NCBI GenBank assembly: GCA_026702615.1
Contig: JAPPBY010000038.1
Coordinates: 1 to 32,360, forward strand
Source of the DNA: Chloroflexota bacterium
GTDB lineage: Bacteria; Chloroflexota; Dehalococcoidia; Tepidiformales; Tepidiformaceae
Reading direction: 5' to 3'
DNA length: 32,360 nucleotides
In this document: positions 23,237 to 31,298 of the stretch, piece by piece
Position numbering within the stretch: the first letter of the stretch is position 1
How the letters are laid out: every line of letters begins with the position of its first letter
Program-made: the position numbers and the translations under genes
Notes under the pieces: model-generated
Told to the model about the DNA's origin: nothing
What the model saw: the letters and a program-made list of their open reading frames with translations, nothing else
Databases searched by the model: none

Positions 23237-23983
23237 ATGCCGCGTATCGATGCCTACCTCGTCGCCAACGCCCGCTTCCACGACACCGACTTCGCCCGCC
23301 TCGAGTTGCTCAAGCTGCTCCACGAGGACGACGACGTGCGCGTGCGCGTGGCCGAGTCGTTCGGGGATACGGAGGGGATCCGCGCCGCCGACGTGCTCGT
23401 CACGTACACCTGCGACCTGCGCCCCGAACCCGAGGAGGAGGAGGCCCTGCGCGACTTCGTCGCGGGCGGGGGGCGCTGGGTGGCCCTGCACGCGACGAAC
23501 GCGCTGCTCGACTTCGGTCCCGAGGGCATTATCGCGCCCCGCATCTGCGACACGTTCATGGAAACGCTCGGCAGCCGCTTCATCTCGCATCCGCCCACCC
23601 AGCCGTTCCAGGTGACGGTTACGGCGCCGGACCACCCCCTCGTCGCCGGCATCGAGCCGTTCGAGGCCTCGGACGAGATCTACCTGTGCGACTACTCGGA
23701 AGGTCTTACGCCACTCCTGGAGACGCGCTTCACCGGGAAGTTCGAGGCGGGCTACGTCGAGAACGACTGGCCGGACGACGACCCGCGCCTGATCGCCTAC
23801 CTGCGCGAACTGGGCGAGGGCGCCGTCTTCTACCTGACGCTCGGACATTCGTGTGGGAAGTACGACATGCAGCCGATGATCGAGGAAGCGCCAATCATGC
23901 GGGGCTCGTGGGAGCTACCCGTGTTCTACGAGCTCGTGCGCCGCGGTCTCGATTGGGCGAAGGAGCCCGCGAAGGCGGCCTAG
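23237..23983 (+). CDS. ThuA-domain protein (class I glutamine amidotransferase-like fold)
   Basis: This 248-residue protein fits the ThuA family: RFHDTDFARLELLKLL, ADVLVTYTCDLRPEPEEEEALRDFVAGGGRWVALHATNAL, ISHPPTQPFQVTV, DHPLVAGIEPFEASDEIYLCD and the FYLTLGHSCGKYD motif near the end. ThuA proteins adopt a GATase1-like fold and occur in carbohydrate-use and catabolic clusters, with few defined activities. The ATG is 7 nt after a -10-like TATCAT. The last 4 bp overlap the end of the convergent SDR gene. Confidence 0.86.
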   Translation: MPRIDAYLVANARFHDTDFARLELLKLLHEDDDVRVRVAESFGDTEGIRAADVLVTYTCDLRPEPEEEEALRDFVAGGGRWVALHATNALLDFGPEGIIAPRICDTFMETLGSRFISHPPTQPFQVTVTAPDHPLVAGIEPFEASDEIYLCDYSEGLTPLLETRFTGKFEAGYVENDWPDDDPRLIAYLRELGEGAVFYLTLGHSCGKYDMQPMIEEAPIMRGSWELPVFYELVRRGLDWAKEPAKAA

Positions 23984-24762
23984 GCCATCATCGCTCCGTC
24001 GACCGGGAGGAAGACGCCGCTGATGTAGGACGCCTCATCCGAGACGAGGAACGTCACCGCATTCGCGATTTCGTCCGGCGTGCCGAGACGGCCGCCGTCG
24101 AGCGTCGGGCCGGTGCTGCCGCCACGACCGCCGACGGGTTCGTCCTGGTCACGGTAGAGCTCGGCCGCCTCGGCGGCGGCGGTGTGGAGCATGGGCGTGT
24201 CGATGGTGCCGGGGCAGATGGCGTTCACGCGTACGCCCTGGGGGCCGTAGGCACGGGCCAGCGAGCGGGTCAGGTTGATGACGCCGGCCTTGGTCGAGCC
24301 GTAGAGCCCCTGCATGGGGACGCCGTGGAGGGCGGAGACGGAGGACGTGTTGACGATGGCGCCGCCGCCGGCCGTGATCATGTGGCGGATGGCGTAGCGA
24401 CAGCCGAGGAGCACGCCGCGCAGGTTGATGTCCATCATCTGGTCCCACTTCTCCATGGGGTCTTCGAGTGAGTCGAACCAGAAGTGCACGGCGGCGTTGT
24501 TGTGCATGATGTTGATGCCGCCGAGCTCGTTGATGGCGTAGGTGGAGACGGCCTGCCAGTCGTCCTCACTGGCGATATCGGCGTGGACGTAGTGCGCTTC
24601 CCCGCCCGCGGCCGTGATCGCCTCAATGGCGGCGTGGCCGGCTTCGTCGTTGACGTCGGTGCCGATGACGCGGGCGCCTTCCCGGGCCCAGCGCCTGGCG
24701 ACAGCCTCGCCCATGCCCATGCCCACTCCGGTGACGATCCCAACCTTGCCTTCGAGGAGCAT
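23980..24762 (-). CDS. SDR-family NAD(P)-dependent oxidoreductase (classical type)
   Basis: This 260-residue classical SDR has the cofactor motif T-G-V-G-M-G-M-G, an NNAA motif, the catalytic Ser in NTSSVSALHG, YGSTK as the Tyr-x3-Lys pair, and ICPGTIDTPM. The C-terminal SYISGVFLPVDGAMMA is typical. D36 after strand 2 (GTDVND) suggests NAD rather than NADP. An insertion of Gly-rich sequence (about 216-229) lies before the GTPDEIANAV helix. A strong GGAGGGAG ribosome-binding site precedes the ATG. It diverges from the Rieske oxygenase gene and could oxidise an alcohol or dihydrodiol made by it, which is only an inference. Confidence 0.93.
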   Translation of the reverse strand: MLLEGKVGIVTGVGMGMGEAVARRWAREGARVIGTDVNDEAGHAAIEAITAAGGEAHYVHADIASEDDWQAVSTYAINELGGINIMHNNAAVHFWFDSLEDPMEKWDQMMDINLRGVLLGCRYAIRHMITAGGGAIVNTSSVSALHGVPMQGLYGSTKAGVINLTRSLARAYGPQGVRVNAICPGTIDTPMLHTAAAEAAELYRDQDEPVGGRGGSTGPTLDGGRLGTPDEIANAVTFLVSDEASYISGVFLPVDGAMMA

Positions 24763-24874
24763 CGTGCTCCCTCCTTCTCTTCGTGCATGGCGGCCAGAAG
24801 GGGCCGCGTGCGCGTCAGCCTACCCCATGCGCCGCTGCGCGCGTGCGTGCGCCCAAATGCGGCGCTCGCTCTGC

Positions 24875-24880
24875 TACGAT
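24875..24880 (+). promoter_or_regulatory. -10 element of the Rieske oxygenase gene
   Basis: TACGAT predicts a leader of about 43 nt. On the opposite strand TAGGCT (24822-24817) could serve the SDR gene. Confidence 0.4.
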
Positions 24881-24929
24881 CCGGCGCGAAACCGCAGACC
24901 ATGACGGTCTCGAATCGGGGGCTCTCACC

Positions 24930-26567
24930 ATGACCGAAACCTTGACCGGCACGAACCGCTCCGCGGGCGTTGCCTACACCCAGCTTCTCGCCGAGGACAG
25001 CCATCCCGTACCGGAGTACCTGCTGCGCGACTCCCCGTTGGAGGAGGGCCAGCCAACCCGCGTACCTGTCGAGCGCTACACGTCGCGCGAGTGGCACGAC
25101 CTCGAGATCGAGAAACTGTGGAAGCGCGTCTGGCAGATGGCCTGCCACGAGGACGACATCCCGGACGTGGGCGACTACCTGGTCTACGACCTCGCCGACC
25201 TCTCCTACCTGGTGGTGCGCGTGGCCGAGAATGAGTTCAAGGCCTACTACAACGCCTGTCTCCACCGGGGCCGCCTGCTTCGGCAGGAGGACGGCAAGCG
25301 CGCGCGTGACCTGCGCTGCGCGTTCCACGGCTGGACCTGGAACCTGGACGGCACGCTGAAGGAAATCCCCTGCCAGTGGGACTTCCCCTACGTGAACCCG
25401 GACGAGCAGTCGCTGCCCGAGGTGAATGTGGCGAGCTGGGGCGGGTTCGTGTTCATCAACCCGGATCCGGACGCGGAGCCGTTCGAGGACTTCGTGGGCG
25501 ACCTGGAGAGCCACTTCACGCTGCTTCCCTACGAGAAGCGCTACAAGGAGGCGCACGTCGCCAAGGTGCTGCGCTGCAACTGGAAGGTGGCGCAGGAGGC
25601 CTTCATGGAGGCCTACCACGTGGTCGCGACGCACCCGCAGATCCTGGCGGGCATCTGCGACGCGAACTCCAAGTACGACGTGTTCGGGAACTACGCGCGG
25701 GCGATCACGCCGAACGGCGTTCCGAGCCCGCATCTCTCGAACGTGCAACAGGAGGATCCGCTGCCGGACACGAGTCCGTTCAAGATGCGGCACCCCCTGA
25801 CGAACGCAATCTACGACACGCAGCCCGACAGCACGGTGCTCGTCACCCATCCGGACGGTCGCTCGGGGCTCTTCACCGAGGGCGGCACCTGGATCAGCGG
25901 CGACCTCGGTGAGGCCGACCCGCACATGTGCCAGTGGCTCGCGGGCAAGCAGCTCGAGACGGACGACCAGTACTGGGAGAACCGTCGCGGCAACGGGGCC
26001 ACGGACGACAACGGCAGCGAGGAGCTCGAGGCCGAGAGCGCGGCGGAAGAGATGGACAAGCGCATGGAGCAGATGACGGCGGCGCCGTCGAACGGCGCTT
26101 CCGTACGCGAGATCGGCGCGGCCGCGATGCGCGAGGGCCTGCGCCCCGTGCTCGGCGACCTGATGGACAACGTGCCGGATGCGGAGCTGAACGACAGCAT
26201 CTACTTCACGCTGTTCCCCAACTTCCATCCATGGGGCTCGTTCAACCGGATCGTCTACCGCTTCCGGCCGAACGGGAACAACCCGGACGAGAGCATCATG
26301 GAATGCCTCTACCTGGCGCCGTACCCGCAGGACGGCGAGCGTCCGCCGGCCGCCCCCATCCACTGGATCGGGGTCGACGACGACTGGACGGAGGCGCCGG
26401 AGCTGGGGATGCTCGCGCGGGTGTTCAACCAGGACACGTACAACCTTCCGCGGGTGCAGTTGGGTCTGCACGCGACGAAGAAGGAGTTCGTGCAGTTCGG
26501 GAACTACGGCGAGACGAAGATCCGCCACTTCCACGCGCTGCTGGAGAACTGGGTCTCGCGGGAGTAG
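24930..26567 (+). CDS. Rieske [2Fe-2S] aromatic-ring-hydroxylating-type oxygenase, alpha subunit
   Basis: This 545-residue protein has the Rieske cluster ligands C110-L-H112 (NACLHRGRLL) and C130-A-F-H133 (RCAFHGWTWNLDG), and two of the mononuclear-iron ligands, H230 and H235, in EAFMEAYHVVATHPQ. Such oxygenases insert oxygen into aromatic or alkyl substrates, drawing electrons from a ferredoxin reductase not seen here. It is longer than most alpha subunits: residues about 275-415 contain an additional region with a strongly acidic stretch (about 355-385). No beta subunit gene adjoins, suggesting a homo-oligomer. The ATG at 24930 was chosen because residues upstream are not conserved-looking and follow a plausible leader. 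Confidence 0.94.
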   Translation: MTETLTGTNRSAGVAYTQLLAEDSHPVPEYLLRDSPLEEGQPTRVPVERYTSREWHDLEIEKLWKRVWQMACHEDDIPDVGDYLVYDLADLSYLVVRVAENEFKAYYNACLHRGRLLRQEDGKRARDLRCAFHGWTWNLDGTLKEIPCQWDFPYVNPDEQSLPEVNVASWGGFVFINPDPDAEPFEDFVGDLESHFTLLPYEKRYKEAHVAKVLRCNWKVAQEAFMEAYHVVATHPQILAGICDANSKYDVFGNYARAITPNGVPSPHLSNVQQEDPLPDTSPFKMRHPLTNAIYDTQPDSTVLVTHPDGRSGLFTEGGTWISGDLGEADPHMCQWLAGKQLETDDQYWENRRGNGATDDNGSEELEAESAAEEMDKRMEQMTAAPSNGASVREIGAAAMREGLRPVLGDLMDNVPDAELNDSIYFTLFPNFHPWGSFNRIVYRFRPNGNNPDESIMECLYLAPYPQDGERPPAAPIHWIGVDDDWTEAPELGMLARVFNQDTYNLPRVQLGLHATKKEFVQFGNYGETKIRHFHALLENWVSRE

Positions 26568-26594
26568 CCGCGGGCGCCGTCAGCCACTACGACC

Positions 26595-26619
26595 GGAGGG
26601 GCGGCCAGGCCGCCCCTCC
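26595..26619 (+). terminator. Strong hairpin after the Rieske oxygenase gene
   Basis: GGAGGGGCGGC (26595-26605) pairs with GCCGCCCCTCC (26609-26619), an 11-bp perfect stem with a CAG loop, followed by TTCG. It lies 27 bp after the stop codon. Confidence 0.7.
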
Positions 26620-26656
26620 TTCGCGTCGGGGTCTGGCGAGATTCCCGGGGAAACGG

Positions 26657-26662
26657 CATCAT
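26657..26662 (+). promoter_or_regulatory. -10-like element of the tiny Pro-rich gene
   Basis: CATCAT ends 7 nt before the second ATG (26670) of the small frame, the spacing seen at other genes here. The match is weak on its own. Confidence 0.3.
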
Positions 26663-26669
26663 GGATGCC

Positions 26670-26816
26670 ATGAGCAAGAACGAGGACCAGGGGCCAGGTT
26701 CGGCAAGCCCGAAGCCAGTGCGACTACCGCCCCGTTCCGATGAGCCTCCCCACGTCACTACGCGCGACTACCCTCGATCCTTTCCCCCGCCGAAGCCTCC
26801 GCCTTCCGACGATTAA
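26670..26816 (+). CDS. 48-residue Pro-rich small protein
   Basis: The frame from the ATG at 26670 (an in-frame ATG at 26661 would add three residues) encodes 48 residues beginning MSKNEDQGPGSASPKPVRL and ending in the Pro-rich, acidic KPPPSDD. It is polar and probably disordered, with no recognisable domain. Support comes from its position after a terminator, the -10-like CATCAT, and a stop codon that interlocks with the stop of the convergent membrane-protein gene (overlap of 3 bp at TTAA). It may be an unannotated small protein. Confidence 0.4.
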   Translation: MSKNEDQGPGSASPKPVRLPPRSDEPPHVTTRDYPRSFPPPKPPPSDD

Positions 26817-27328
26817 GCCGCCAGGGCAGCGACGAGCGTTCCGCCCACGGCTGCGATCTCACCAAGGAACAGTGCTAGCTGGAAACGGATGAGGTAAGCC
26901 GTCTGGGTGAGTTCTCGCTCCGCCAGTGGCTGGATCTGCTCGATGTACTCGCGGGCCACCCAAAGCGCTATCTGGTCATCGCTCCACTGGGATGCAGGCT
27001 CCGTGACGAGTGACGCGAGTCTCCCGGTGCTTGGTGCATCGGGCAGCGATGTTGAAAGCTCGGCCCGGACGGCGACACCCGCCGAAACTCCGAACAGGAC
27101 GAGCGCGACGACTGACCCAACCCACAGCCCTGCCGGAAGATCGTCCGCCAGGGCAAGGAATGCTGCCGAGGCCGTAACCGCGAGGGCGCCCACGCTGAGG
27201 TAGGCGCGCGACTTCTGTCGGAGCTGATCGACCGAGACAAGCACGTTGTCGTTCAGCCGCAGCATTTGGTCGAGCAGGAGACGTGCGCCCGGAATGGAGT
27301 TCGGTTCGCTCGCCGGAGCGATTGTCAT
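26813..27328 (-). CDS. Small membrane protein with helix-TM-TM-helix-TM layout
   Basis: This 171-residue protein is not recognised. A polar helix (LLLDQMLRLNDNVLVSVDQLRQKSR split around residues 19-43) precedes two hydrophobic segments, followed by an amphipathic stretch (WVAREYIEQIQPLAERELTQTAYLIRFQ) and a final hydrophobic segment to the C-terminus. The layout resembles effector-type membrane proteins seen in defence loci (such as Pycsar TM effectors), but no cyclase or sensor gene is adjacent, so this is only a comparison. The ATG at 27328 lies 7 nt after a TATTGT -10 element. Base composition looks lower in GC than its neighbours. Confidence 0.68.
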   Translation of the reverse strand: MTIAPASEPNSIPGARLLLDQMLRLNDNVLVSVDQLRQKSRAYLSVGALAVTASAAFLALADDLPAGLWVGSVVALVLFGVSAGVAVRAELSTSLPDAPSTGRLASLVTEPASQWSDDQIALWVAREYIEQIQPLAERELTQTAYLIRFQLALFLGEIAAVGGTLVAALAA

Positions 27329-27335
27329 GAGCACA

Positions 27336-27341
27336 ACAATA
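27336..27341 (-). promoter_or_regulatory. -10 element of the small membrane protein gene, leaderless position
   Basis: TATTGT (27341-27336, minus strand) ends 7 nt before the ATG at 27328 and favours it over the GTG two codons upstream. Confidence 0.45.
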
Positions 27342-27396
27342 CAGGAACCACAGATTGTCTCTACACCAGAAGGGGCCGGGACTTGAAGGCGGGTCG

Positions 27397-28191
27397 TCAG
27401 CGCTGGAGCCAGCGGTAGTGGAGCTCGCTCGCCCAGGCGGTGAGGCCGGGGAAGACCTCTGAGAGGACGTGGGCGATACGCATGAGGGGCTGCAGGTGCA
27501 CCTCGGCGACCGGGCGCTGCACCGAGCGCACGATGGCGCTGGCCACCTGGCCCGGGGTCTGGACGGGGCCGAGGGGCGCGGGAGCGTACTCAGAGGAATA
27601 CGTGGGGGCGTTGGCGAAGAACTCGGTGTCGGTGCTGGCAGGAAGCACGAGCGAGACCGTCACGCCTGAGCCGGCAAGCTCGCCGCGCAATGCCTGGGTC
27701 AGGCCGGTCAGGGCGAATTTGCTGGCGGCGTAGGCGCCGTGATACGGCCAGCTCCGCTTTCCGACGACCGAGCCGACATTGACGATGTGGCCCGAGGCCC
27801 GGCGGCGCATGTGGGGCAGGACGGCGCGGACGGCGTGGTGTACGCCGAGCACGTTGGTTTCGAGGAGGTCGCGGAAGGCCTCGTCGGGGGTGTCCTCGAT
27901 GCGACCGTAGAGGCCGTAGCCGGCGTTGTTCACGAGCACATCGATGCGTCCGAAGGTGGCGATAGCGACCTCCGCCAGCTCCTCGACCTGGCCGCGATCG
28001 CGCACGTCGCACGGAACGACAAGGACTTCCACGCCGAAGCGGTGCTCGAGACGTTCGGCGAGACGCTCAAGGCGCTCGCGCGAACGCGCAGCGAGGACGA
28101 TCGTGGCGCCCTCCCGCGCGAAGCGAATAGCGGTTGCGCGCCCGATGCCGGCACTGGCGCCGGTAATGACGACGACGGGCTGGGCGGACAT
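27397..28191 (-). CDS. SDR-family oxidoreductase at the end of the hopanoid cluster
   Basis: This 264-residue classical SDR has TGASAGIG (cofactor loop), NNAG (LVNNAGYGLYG), GSVVGKRSWPYHGAYAASK with the catalytic Tyr-x3-Lys, and LPASTDTEFF. R37-S-R after the second strand (AARSRERL) points to NADP. Its ATG overlaps the hpnG stop (TGATG), so it is translationally coupled and belongs to the hopanoid operon. It is too short and of the wrong type for the HpnA sugar epimerase; a role in finishing the hopanoid side chain or head group is possible but unproven. Confidence 0.9.
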   Translation of the reverse strand: MSAQPVVVITGASAGIGRATAIRFAREGATIVLAARSRERLERLAERLEHRFGVEVLVVPCDVRDRGQVEELAEVAIATFGRIDVLVNNAGYGLYGRIEDTPDEAFRDLLETNVLGVHHAVRAVLPHMRRRASGHIVNVGSVVGKRSWPYHGAYAASKFALTGLTQALRGELAGSGVTVSLVLPASTDTEFFANAPTYSSEYAPAPLGPVQTPGQVASAIVRSVQRPVAEVHLQPLMRIAHVLSEVFPGLTAWASELHYRWLQR

Positions 28192-28874
28192 CAGGCCAGG
28201 AGGTCGTCGCCGAGGGGGACGGTGTCGCGGACCACGCGGGCGACGATGGGGGTGGCTGAGCGCAGGGCGCGTCCCGCCGAACGGAGCGCGATCGCCAGAA
28301 GTCCGCCGGCGAGCCAGGCGTTGGGGCGCATTGCGATGCCGGCCGCCATGCCGAACTCGCTCGACTCACCGTTCCAGTCGCGAAGGGGGGCGGGTAGCTC
28401 CATGGCCGCGGGATCGATGACGGCTCGGAGGGCCATCCAGTCGGCGCCATGCTCAACGGCCAGCCGGGCGAAGGCGGCGGTCTCCATATCTACGCCGGCG
28501 GCTCCGTGCTCGTTCCAGAGGTCGCGCTTGGCGTTCCGCGTGGCGACGGGCCTGGCGACGGTCACGAGCCGCGAGCACACGAACCGGGAACCCTCGTTGC
28601 GGAGGGCGCGGCGGGCGTTCTGAAGCGTCATGGGGGGAGGCTGGAGGGCCTCACCAGCCTCGTTCATGGCCTCGCGGGCGAGGATGAGGTGGCCGGGGCC
28701 GAGGGAGGGGTCGAGCCCGCCGCAGATGCCGGCGATGAGGACTGTGTCGGGTTTCTGCTCTTGCAGGAGGCCGGCGAGCGCGCGTTCGCCTGCTTCACCC
28801 GTGCCCGTGACCTGGCACCCCGAGCCGATCGCGCGCGCTTCGCGCGTCGTGGGCGCCACGATGAGGAGGCTCAC
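28191..28874 (-). CDS. hpnG: Hopanoid-associated phosphorylase HpnG (nucleosidase fold)
   Basis: In hopanoid producers HpnG removes adenine from adenosylhopane, the product of HpnH, to give ribosylhopane. The 227-residue protein has the MTA/SAH-nucleosidase-like fold marks: VLIAGICGGLDPSLGPGHLIL and AAGVDMETAAFARLAVEHGADWMALRAVIDPA. Its GTG start overlaps the hpnH stop (GTGA) and its stop overlaps the next ATG, so three genes are translationally coupled. Neighbourhood with hpnH supports this name over a generic nucleosidase. Confidence 0.88.
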   Translation of the reverse strand: MSLLIVAPTTREARAIGSGCQVTGTGEAGERALAGLLQEQKPDTVLIAGICGGLDPSLGPGHLILAREAMNEAGEALQPPPMTLQNARRALRNEGSRFVCSRLVTVARPVATRNAKRDLWNEHGAAGVDMETAAFARLAVEHGADWMALRAVIDPAAMELPAPLRDWNGESSEFGMAAGIAMRPNAWLAGGLLAIALRSAGRALRSATPIVARVVRDTVPLGDDLLA

Positions 28875-29896
28875 GAATCGCCGCGGCCGCCTAGCGTGCC
28901 CAGCGCCGCGCGGACGCCCTCAAGGGGGCTCGCCATGGTGGCGCCGACGGCGGTTGCCTCGTAGCCGCAGTGGGCCATGCAGTTGGTGCAGCGCGCATCG
29001 CGACCGTAGCCGTAGCGCTCCCACTCGGTCTCCTCGATGAGCTCAACGAAGCTCTCGGCGTAGCTCTCGTTCATCAGGTAGCAGGGGCGCTGCCAGCCGA
29101 AGACGCTGCGCGTGGGGTTGCCCCAGGCCGTGCACTGCATGGCGCGCTTGCCCTGGAGGAAATCGAGGAAGACGGGTGTGTGGAAGAAACGCCAGCGCCG
29201 GCGGTCGGGGGAATCGAGGATGGACTTGAAGGTGGAGATCATCTCGGGGCGCTTGAGGAAGACGCTCTGGTTGGGCGCCTTGGGGTAGTCGTAGCCGGGC
29301 GAGACCATCATGCCGTCGACGTTGAGGTCGTCCATGAGGAAGTTGAAGAGGTCGCCCATCTCCGTGGGCGAGCTGTCGTTGAAGACGGTGGTGTTGGTGC
29401 TGACGCGGTAGCCCTGCTCCTTCGCCTTGCGAATGCCGGCGACGGCCTTGTCGAACACGCCCTCACGATCGACGGCCTTGTCGTGTTGCTCACGCAGGCC
29501 GTCCATGTGAACGCTGATGGTGAGGTAGGGGGAGGGCTTGATCTTCGGCAGCCAGCGGTCGAGGAGGATGGCGTTGGTGCAGAGGTAGACGAACTTCTTG
29601 CGCTCAATCAGGCCCTCGACGATCTCGTCGATCTGGGGGTGGATGAGGGGCTCGCCGCCCGCGATGGAGACGACGGGGGCGCCACAGTCGTCGGCTGCTT
29701 CCCAGCAATCCTCGGGGGAGAGGTACGTGTTGAGGACCTCCTCGGGGTGCTGGATCTTGCCGCAGCCCTCGCACTCGAGATTGCAGCGATAGAGTGGCTC
29801 CAGCATGAGCACGAGCGGGTAGCGCTCCTTGCGCAGGAGCTTCTGCTTCAGCAGATAGCGGCTGACGGCGAACGCCTGGCGAAGGGGGATGCCCAT
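28871..29896 (-). CDS. hpnH: Adenosyl-hopene transferase HpnH (radical SAM)
   Basis: HpnH joins a 5'-deoxyadenosyl group to diploptene, the first step to C35 bacteriohopanepolyols. The 341-residue protein has the radical-SAM cluster C38-x3-C42-x2-C45 (YRCNLECEGCGK), the SIAGGEPLIHPQ motif, and a C-terminal Cys group (DARCTNCMAHCGYEA) typical of the family. The ATG at 29896 follows a GGAGGA ribosome-binding site and gives the conserved MGIPLRQAFAVSRYLLKQK start. It lies 54 nt after hpnE. Confidence 0.95.
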   Translation of the reverse strand: MGIPLRQAFAVSRYLLKQKLLRKERYPLVLMLEPLYRCNLECEGCGKIQHPEEVLNTYLSPEDCWEAADDCGAPVVSIAGGEPLIHPQIDEIVEGLIERKKFVYLCTNAILLDRWLPKIKPSPYLTISVHMDGLREQHDKAVDREGVFDKAVAGIRKAKEQGYRVSTNTTVFNDSSPTEMGDLFNFLMDDLNVDGMMVSPGYDYPKAPNQSVFLKRPEMISTFKSILDSPDRRRWRFFHTPVFLDFLQGKRAMQCTAWGNPTRSVFGWQRPCYLMNESYAESFVELIEETEWERYGYGRDARCTNCMAHCGYEATAVGATMASPLEGVRAALGTLGGRGDS

Positions 29897-29950
29897 CGTG
29901 ATTCCTCCGGGAGACTGGCGGCAAAGCATACGGAGCGAGGGGCACGAAGG

Positions 29951-31285
29951 CTATGCACTGCTCGCCTCCACTGCTGCTGCCGCGGCGAGACCGCTTCGAA
30001 CGGCCGATTCCATGGTGGCGGGCCAGCCCGTATCGGTGTACGAGCCCGCCAGGAAGAAGTTGGGTAGCGGCGTGCGGGGGCCGGGGCGGAAGAGGCCGGG
30101 AGCGGGCACGAAGGTCGCCTCCGGCTCCTTGGTCACGCGGTAACGCACGAGGGTGGCCTCGCGAGCGGCGGGCAGCGCCTGCCGCAGCTGCGGCAGGACG
30201 CGCTCGCAGACCTGCTCCTGCGTCAGGGCGAAGAGATCGCCGGGCACGCTGATGGAGAGGACGAGGTGCTGGCGTTCCGACTCGTCCTCGCCGCCGAGGC
30301 GGCTGCGGTTGAAGGCCCACTGCACCTCGGAGCGGATGAAGGAGGCGCAGTGGAGGTCCAGGACGGGGCGGTCGAACCAGAGGTGGAGGTTGAGGATGGG
30401 GGCGGGCTGGAAGTGGGCGAGGTCGGCGAAGGGCCTGTCCCCACGCACGTGCTCGGGGAGGATGGGGAGGAGGCGCCAGGGGGCAAGGGCGCTGACGTAG
30501 GCATCGAAGGTGCGGCACTCGCCGCCGACCAGTGCGAGCGACGCGACGCGGCCCTCCTCGACCCGAACACACTCGATACCGGCTCGCATGGCGACCTTCC
30601 CGCCTCTCTCCTCGATCGCGCGGATGGCGGGCTCCACGTGGAGCTTCGAGAGGTCGGTGGCGGGCACGGCAAGGGCGGCGGCACGGGGGTCCTTCTGGAA
30701 CCCTTCCTCCAGGACGAAGATGGACTGGCTGGCGCTGGCTTCGCCGGCGCGGCAATTGAGCGTGGGGATGACGAGAAAGTCCCAGAACTCGCGGATCGTG
30801 TCGGGCGATTGCTTCCGCTCGCGGAGCCACTCCTCGAAGGTGATCCGCTCAAGGCGTCCGCGCTCGTGGACCTGGAGGAGTCGCAGCGCAAGGAAGGCGC
30901 GCGCGATCTCGATCTTCTGGCGCCAGGAGAGGTGCCGGTAGCGGAGGAGGGCGGGGGCGAGGTGCAGGCCGAGCGGAAGGTTCGTCGACCAGAGGTCGGA
31001 GCGGCGGCCATCGGGGTCGAACACGGGAACGTGCAGGCGCTCCTGGCGGTAGGTCAGGTGCAGGGTGCCGAGGCGCTCGAGGAAGGCGCGGTAGGCGGAG
31101 GTGCACTCCATGAAGAGGTGCTGGCCGTTGTCGACCTCGTCGCCGGTCTCGTCGTCGAGGAACGAATAGGTAGCGCCGCCTGCCCAGGGACGGCGTTCCA
31201 GCACCTCGACCTGGTGGCCGCGGTCGGCGAGCTCCAGCCCGGCGGCCAGTCCGGCCAGGCCCGCGCCGATGATGCCGACCCTCAT
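29951..31285 (-). CDS. hpnE: Hydroxysqualene dehydroxylase HpnE (FAD-dependent)
   Basis: HpnE reduces hydroxysqualene to squalene in the HpnC/D/E route. The 444-residue protein begins with an FAD-binding GIIGAGLAGLAAGLELADRG (GxGxxG) followed by EVLERRPWAGGATYSF and the HLFMECTSAYRAFLERLG region characteristic of this amine-oxidase/phytoene-desaturase-like family. The C-terminal NFFLAGSYTDTGWPATMESAVRSG is the second FAD motif. It follows hpnD by 13 nt. Phytoene desaturase-like enzymes are the alternative, but its position between hpnD and hpnH favours HpnE. Confidence 0.93.
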   Translation of the reverse strand: MRVGIIGAGLAGLAAGLELADRGHQVEVLERRPWAGGATYSFLDDETGDEVDNGQHLFMECTSAYRAFLERLGTLHLTYRQERLHVPVFDPDGRRSDLWSTNLPLGLHLAPALLRYRHLSWRQKIEIARAFLALRLLQVHERGRLERITFEEWLRERKQSPDTIREFWDFLVIPTLNCRAGEASASQSIFVLEEGFQKDPRAAALAVPATDLSKLHVEPAIRAIEERGGKVAMRAGIECVRVEEGRVASLALVGGECRTFDAYVSALAPWRLLPILPEHVRGDRPFADLAHFQPAPILNLHLWFDRPVLDLHCASFIRSEVQWAFNRSRLGGEDESERQHLVLSISVPGDLFALTQEQVCERVLPQLRQALPAAREATLVRYRVTKEPEATFVPAPGLFRPGPRTPLPNFFLAGSYTDTGWPATMESAVRSGLAAAAAVEASSA

Positions 31286-31298
31286 GGCCGTGCGGGCG

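Noticed and set aside
24435..26534. 699-codon open frame opposite the Rieske oxygenase
   Set aside because: It is a shadow of the Rieske gene with a biased His/Arg/Val composition, and crosses into the SDR gene and the promoter region.
26813..27328. A Pycsar-type defence operon
   Set aside because: The membrane topology is suggestive, but no cyclase or other sensor gene is adjacent.
27397..28191. HpnA sugar epimerase
   Set aside because: The protein is a short classical SDR with YAASK, not an extended epimerase of the HpnA type.
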